Origin: Bacillota bacterium
GTDB lineage: Bacteria; Bacillota_I; Bacilli_A; Acholeplasmatales; Acholeplasmataceae
Assembly (NCBI GenBank): GCA_030830185.1
Contig: JAURNN010000040.1
Span: 1 to 17,082 of the forward strand
DNA length: 17,082 bases
Reading direction: 5' to 3'
Shown: in pieces, positions 14,977-17,082 of the stretch
How the letters are laid out: every line of letters starts with the position of its first letter
How positions within the stretch are numbered: the first letter of the stretch is position 1
The notes under the pieces: generated by a model
What the model saw: only the letters and a program-made list of their open reading frames with translations
Database searches by the model: none
What the model was told of the DNA's origin: nothing
Program-made: the position numbers and the translations under genes

Positions 14977-15482
14977 GTAACGTTAAAAAGCTTACCTTAT
15001 ATTCAAACTTACTTGCGGTAGCAATTGTTTTAAACGTCTTAGAATCGTGGATCAATGTGATTCCAGTTCCGGGTGCTAAAATTGGACTTGCTAATATTGT
15101 CACCCTTGTTGTTTTAGTGTTATATAACCCTAAAGATAGTATTTTACTTGTTGTCATGCGGGTTGTGATTGTATCACTACTAACAGGTAGACTTTTAAGC
15201 CCGGTTTTTTATATGAGTTTATCTGGAGGCATCTTTGCAAGTATCGCCATGGCACTTATTTACAAGCTCAATTACTTTGGAATTCCAGGGGTTTCAATTA
15301 TAGGGTCACTTTTTCATACATTTGGTCAAATTATTGCAGGTATTTTTGTGATTGGATCGGTCGCGGTGCTTGGATATTTACCCATTATGCTTGCCATATC
15401 AATTCCTGCAGGAATTGTAACAGGATTGATTACCGTGAAGTTTTTAGATGTCTTAAAAAATTTTACACAAGTTCGCATGTAA
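14973..15482 (+). CDS. eetB: Gx transporter / HepS component I family membrane protein, EetB-like
   Basis: A 169-residue polytopic membrane protein with about five or six hydrophobic segments. The family pattern is clear: VIPVPGAKIGLANIVTLVVL near the N-terminus, MRVVIVSLLTGRLLSP, and FHTFGQIIAG. Databases call it Gx transporter or heptaprenyl diphosphate synthase component I, although it does not look like a prenyl synthase and resembles an ECF-type substrate-binding membrane component. In Listeria-type EET loci the EetB protein belongs to this family and lies beside EetA, as here. The start overlaps the eetA stop (ATGA). No terminator follows before the L31 promoter, so some read-through into rpmE2 is likely. 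The substrate is unknown. Confidence 0.78.
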   Translation: MSNVKKLTLYSNLLAVAIVLNVLESWINVIPVPGAKIGLANIVTLVVLVLYNPKDSILLVVMRVVIVSLLTGRLLSPVFYMSLSGGIFASIAMALIYKLNYFGIPGVSIIGSLFHTFGQIIAGIFVIGSVAVLGYLPIMLAISIPAGIVTGLITVKFLDVLKNFTQVRM

Positions 15483-15486
15483 TAAC

Positions 15487-15515
15487 TTGATACTTAAGAT
15501 ATTATTTGATATAAT
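15487..15515 (+). promoter_or_regulatory. Strong sigma-A promoter for the L31 gene
   Basis: TTGATA (15487-15492), a 17-base spacer and TATAAT (15510-15515) form a near-perfect match. The predicted start near 15522 leaves a leader of about 45 bases. Confidence 0.8.
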
Positions 15516-15534
15516 AACGTTTGCGAAACTTACT

Positions 15535-15550
15535 ATGATGTAATCATCAT
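15535..15550 (+). promoter_or_regulatory. Small hairpin in the L31 leader
   Basis: ATGATG, loop TAAT, CATCAT lies just before the GGAAGGAG ribosome site. Ribosomal protein L31 genes in Firmicutes often carry autoregulatory leaders. This six-pair stem could be part of one, but I cannot match it to a known leader model. Confidence 0.3.
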
Positions 15551-15567
15551 GGCGGAAGGAGAAAAGC

Positions 15568-15891
15568 ATGAGAAAAGATGTACAACCAAAAACACGTTTA
15601 GTCGTTTTTCAAGACTCTCAAACAAACAGACAATACTTAATTGAATCTACCATTTCAACAAAAGATACTGTTGTGTATGAAGGTGATGGAAAAGAATATC
15701 CGGTGATTAAAGTGGAAGTGAGTTCAGACACACACCCATTTTATACAGGCCAACAAACATTTATTCAAGCTGCAGGACGTGTCGATCGTTTCAATAAACG
15801 TTATCAACGTGGTCAACACTCAGTAGAAACACCTGAAGTTGAAGAAGTAAAAGAAGAAGCGACAGCTGAAGCAGAAACACAAGAAGATTAA
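15568..15891 (+). CDS. rpmE2: Ribosomal protein L31, zinc-free type, with acidic C-terminal tail
   Basis: A component of the 50S subunit. 107 residues; the core (1 to about 82) has SSDTHPFYTGQQTFIQA and GRVDRFNKRYQ, the L31 signature. There are no cysteines, so it is the zinc-independent (type B) form. After residue 82 it carries about 25 extra residues rich in Glu, Ala and Thr (EEVKEEATAEAETQED at the end); most L31 proteins stop near 70-90 residues. It has a strong promoter, the ribosome site GGAAGGAG and its own terminator, so it is a stand-alone unit. Confidence 0.93.
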   Translation: MRKDVQPKTRLVVFQDSQTNRQYLIESTISTKDTVVYEGDGKEYPVIKVEVSSDTHPFYTGQQTFIQAAGRVDRFNKRYQRGQHSVETPEVEEVKEEATAEAETQED

Positions 15892-15896
15892 TACAA

Positions 15897-15926
15897 TAAA
15901 AGCGTGAGTTTCTCACGTTTTTTATT
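15897..15926 (+). terminator. Rho-independent terminator after the L31 gene
   Basis: Stem CGTGAG (15903-15908), loop TTT, CTCACG (15912-15917), followed by a run of T. It starts a few bases after the L31 stop. Confidence 0.85.
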
Positions 15927-15946
15927 ATCAAAAAAAGGGGAATCTT

Positions 15947-16540
15947 ATGTATCACACATATAAAAACGGATTTATTGAAGTGGTCTGCGGACCAATGTTT
16001 GCAGGTAAAACAGAAGAACTTATCCGCCGTATTAAAAGATTAGAATACGCCAAACAAAACGTACTTGTTTTTAAACCGGCCATTGATAACCGATACTCAA
16101 CAAAACCAGAAATTGTTTCTCATAATTTAAGTAAAAAACCATCGATTGTTGTGTCAGCTTCAAGTGAAATCTTACGTTATGTTGAAAAAGAGACGCATGC
16201 GGTGGTCATTGATGAAGCTCAATTTTTTGATCAAGGGATTATAGATATTGCTGAAACACTTGCCGATCAAGGGTTACGTGTTATTGTAGGTGGATTAGAT
16301 CGAGATTTTAGAGGAGAGCCTTTTGGACCTATGCCAGAACTCCTCGCAAGAGCAGAGTTTGTTACAAAACTTACTGCCATTTGTGTGAAAAGTGGATTAC
16401 CTGCAACACGAACACAACGTATCATTAACGGCAATCCAGCGAATTATAACGATGATACCATTCTAGTAGGAGCATTAGAATCTTATGAACCAAGAGCAAG
16501 ACAATACCACGAAGTGCCAGGAAAAGACGAGGCATCTTAA
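15947..16540 (+). CDS. tdk: Thymidine kinase (type II, TK1-like)
   Basis: It phosphorylates thymidine to dTMP in the salvage pathway. 197 residues. Walker A is GPMFAGKT (15-22, Lys21), the catalytic Glu is in VVIDEAQFF (Glu90), and GLDRDFRGEPF and LPATRTQRIING are the lid and substrate regions. The structural zinc site is mostly lost: the usual CxxC before the lid reads CVKS (146-149), and the usual CRxCH near the end reads ARQYH (184-188). Only one of four usual ligands therefore remains. The start has AGGGGA a few bases upstream. It directly precedes tadA, with 4 bases between stop and start. Confidence 0.95.
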   Translation: MYHTYKNGFIEVVCGPMFAGKTEELIRRIKRLEYAKQNVLVFKPAIDNRYSTKPEIVSHNLSKKPSIVVSASSEILRYVEKETHAVVIDEAQFFDQGIIDIAETLADQGLRVIVGGLDRDFRGEPFGPMPELLARAEFVTKLTAICVKSGLPATRTQRIINGNPANYNDDTILVGALESYEPRARQYHEVPGKDEAS

Positions 16541-16544
16541 ATTT

Positions 16545-16970
16545 ATGAAAGAGGCTTTAAACGAAGCCTCTAAAGCATTTGACTTAGGAGAAGTACCTGT
16601 TGGTGCAGTTATCGTTAAAGATGATCAGATTATTGCCCGTGCCCACAACTTAAGACATACGCAAAAAAAACTAGAGGGACATGCAGAATTTTTAGCACTT
16701 TTAAAAGCAGTCGAAATCCTTGGGGATTGGCGTTTAGAAGAATGCAGTTTATATGTCACTCTAGAACCATGTCCAATGTGTGCAGGTGCACTCATCCAAA
16801 GCCGTATTAAACATCTTTATTATGGTGCAAACGATCCTAAAGCAGGAGCCATTCACTCTAAACTCCACTTACTTGATATCCCTTTTAATCACCAAATTGA
16901 GGTGTGTGGTGGTATCATGGAAAGTGAAAGTAAAATATTACTTCAAACGTTTTTTAAACAATTACGATAA
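16545..16970 (+). CDS. tadA: tRNA-specific adenosine deaminase TadA
   Basis: It deaminates the wobble adenosine of tRNA-Arg(ACG) to inosine; the enzyme is usually essential in bacteria. 141 residues from the ATG at 16545, where family members begin (MKEALNEASKAFDLGEVPVG). An in-frame ATG at 16485 inside tdk has no ribosome site and would add 20 unrelated residues. The best upstream site, GAGG at 16529, is rather far (12 bases), so coupling with tdk translation is likely. The zinc-deaminase motifs are intact: His46-Ala-Glu48 and PCPMC with Cys76 and Cys79. It is followed immediately by the SRP RNA gene, the order often seen in low-GC Gram-positives (tadA, SRP RNA, dnaX). Confidence 0.95.
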   Translation: MKEALNEASKAFDLGEVPVGAVIVKDDQIIARAHNLRHTQKKLEGHAEFLALLKAVEILGDWRLEECSLYVTLEPCPMCAGALIQSRIKHLYYGANDPKAGAIHSKLHLLDIPFNHQIEVCGGIMESESKILLQTFFKQLR

Positions 16971-16971
16971 G

Positions 16972-17082
16972 ATTACCTTTTGAAGCATCACCACGCAATG
17001 TGATGCAATGAACTTGGTCAGGTCTTGACGGAAGCAGCCATAAGTTGATAAGCATGTGTGTGGTGATGCTTGAAAAGGTAAT
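16972..17082 (+). ncRNA. ffs: Signal recognition particle RNA, small bacterial (4.5S-like) type
   Basis: The RNA scaffold of SRP, which binds Ffh at helix 8 and directs membrane and secreted proteins to FtsY. The universal helix 8 core is present: GGTCAGG (17016-17022), apical tetraloop TGAC (17026-17029, URRC class), and GGAAGCAGCC (17030-17039). The ends pair over about 23 bases (ATTACCTTTTGAAGCATCAC with its complement ending at 17082), with one mismatch. The hairpin is therefore essentially complete at about 111 bases, although a few 3' bases and the terminator may lie beyond the window. It begins 2 bases after the tadA stop. Confidence 0.95.

Noticed and set aside
14973..15482. Heptaprenyl diphosphate synthase subunit as a literal function
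   Set aside because: The protein is a polytopic membrane protein without the Asp-rich prenyl synthase motifs; the database name reflects history. The neighbouring EetA-like gene fits a Gx/EetB role better.
8487..15482. Island as a transposon or phage insertion
   Set aside because: No transposase, integrase, tRNA gene, terminal repeats or target duplication were seen, and base composition looks like that of the flanks.
16485..16544. Longer TadA start inside tdk
   Set aside because: No ribosome site, and the added 20 residues resemble no TadA N-terminus.
1..17082. Mollicute code 4 (TGA as Trp)
   Set aside because: TGA ends folD, the response regulator, apbE and eetA exactly at ATGA overlaps, and conserved Trp positions use TGG.

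Overview
The window is low-GC bacterial DNA read with the standard bacterial code: TGA is a genuine stop at several tight ATGA junctions (folD, the response regulator, apbE, eetA), so this is not a code-4 mollicute. Gene content (folate ligase pair, zinc-less L31, thymidine kinase, tadA followed by a small SRP RNA, compact spacing) suggests a low-GC Bacillota or a deep, standard-code relative of Mollicutes such as the Acholeplasma/Izemoplasma group. The lineage is an inference, not something the sequence proves.

Region 1 (1-8066) is housekeeping on the plus strand. It holds the 3' part of mfd (transcription-coupled repair), then fhs, folD, ppa and yebC in a tight run driven by a strong promoter inside the end of mfd, and, after a terminator, glyA with its own promoter. 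Fhs, FolD and GlyA together form the tetrahydrofolate one-carbon set. Between glyA and the next terminator (8067-8480) lies gene debris: a 42-codon unrecognised frame and a C-terminal fragment that looks like RnfA, a membrane subunit of the Rnf electron-transport complex.

Region 2 (8487-15482) is the interesting part, a redox and envelope block. A minus-strand lipoprotein carries three tandem cytochrome-b5-like heme domains, a repetitive Asp/Glu/Tyr linker and a PepSY-like end. Divergent from it is an OmpR-type response regulator with its histidine kinase. Convergent with the kinase is a ferric-reductase-like transmembrane flavocytochrome (four heme histidines, FAD and NAD(P)H sites). Divergent from that is an overlapping three-gene operon: a lipoprotein ApbE flavin transferase, a membrane-anchored NusG-domain-II protein (EetA-like) and a Gx-transporter/HepS-I membrane protein (EetB-like). 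Both divergent promoter regions share an ACATGAAAAT element and several TTTTCAT/ATGAAAA copies. The first also contains a perfect 16-bp inverted repeat, so one regulator may control the whole block. I infer a candidate trans-envelope or extracellular electron-transfer module that pairs flavin-based EET parts with a triheme b5-type surface lipoprotein in place of the usual c-type cytochromes.

Region 3 (15483-17082) returns to housekeeping: ribosomal protein L31 with a long acidic tail, thymidine kinase lacking most of its zinc ligands, tRNA adenosine deaminase TadA, and the small bacterial SRP RNA, which ends at or very near the window edge.
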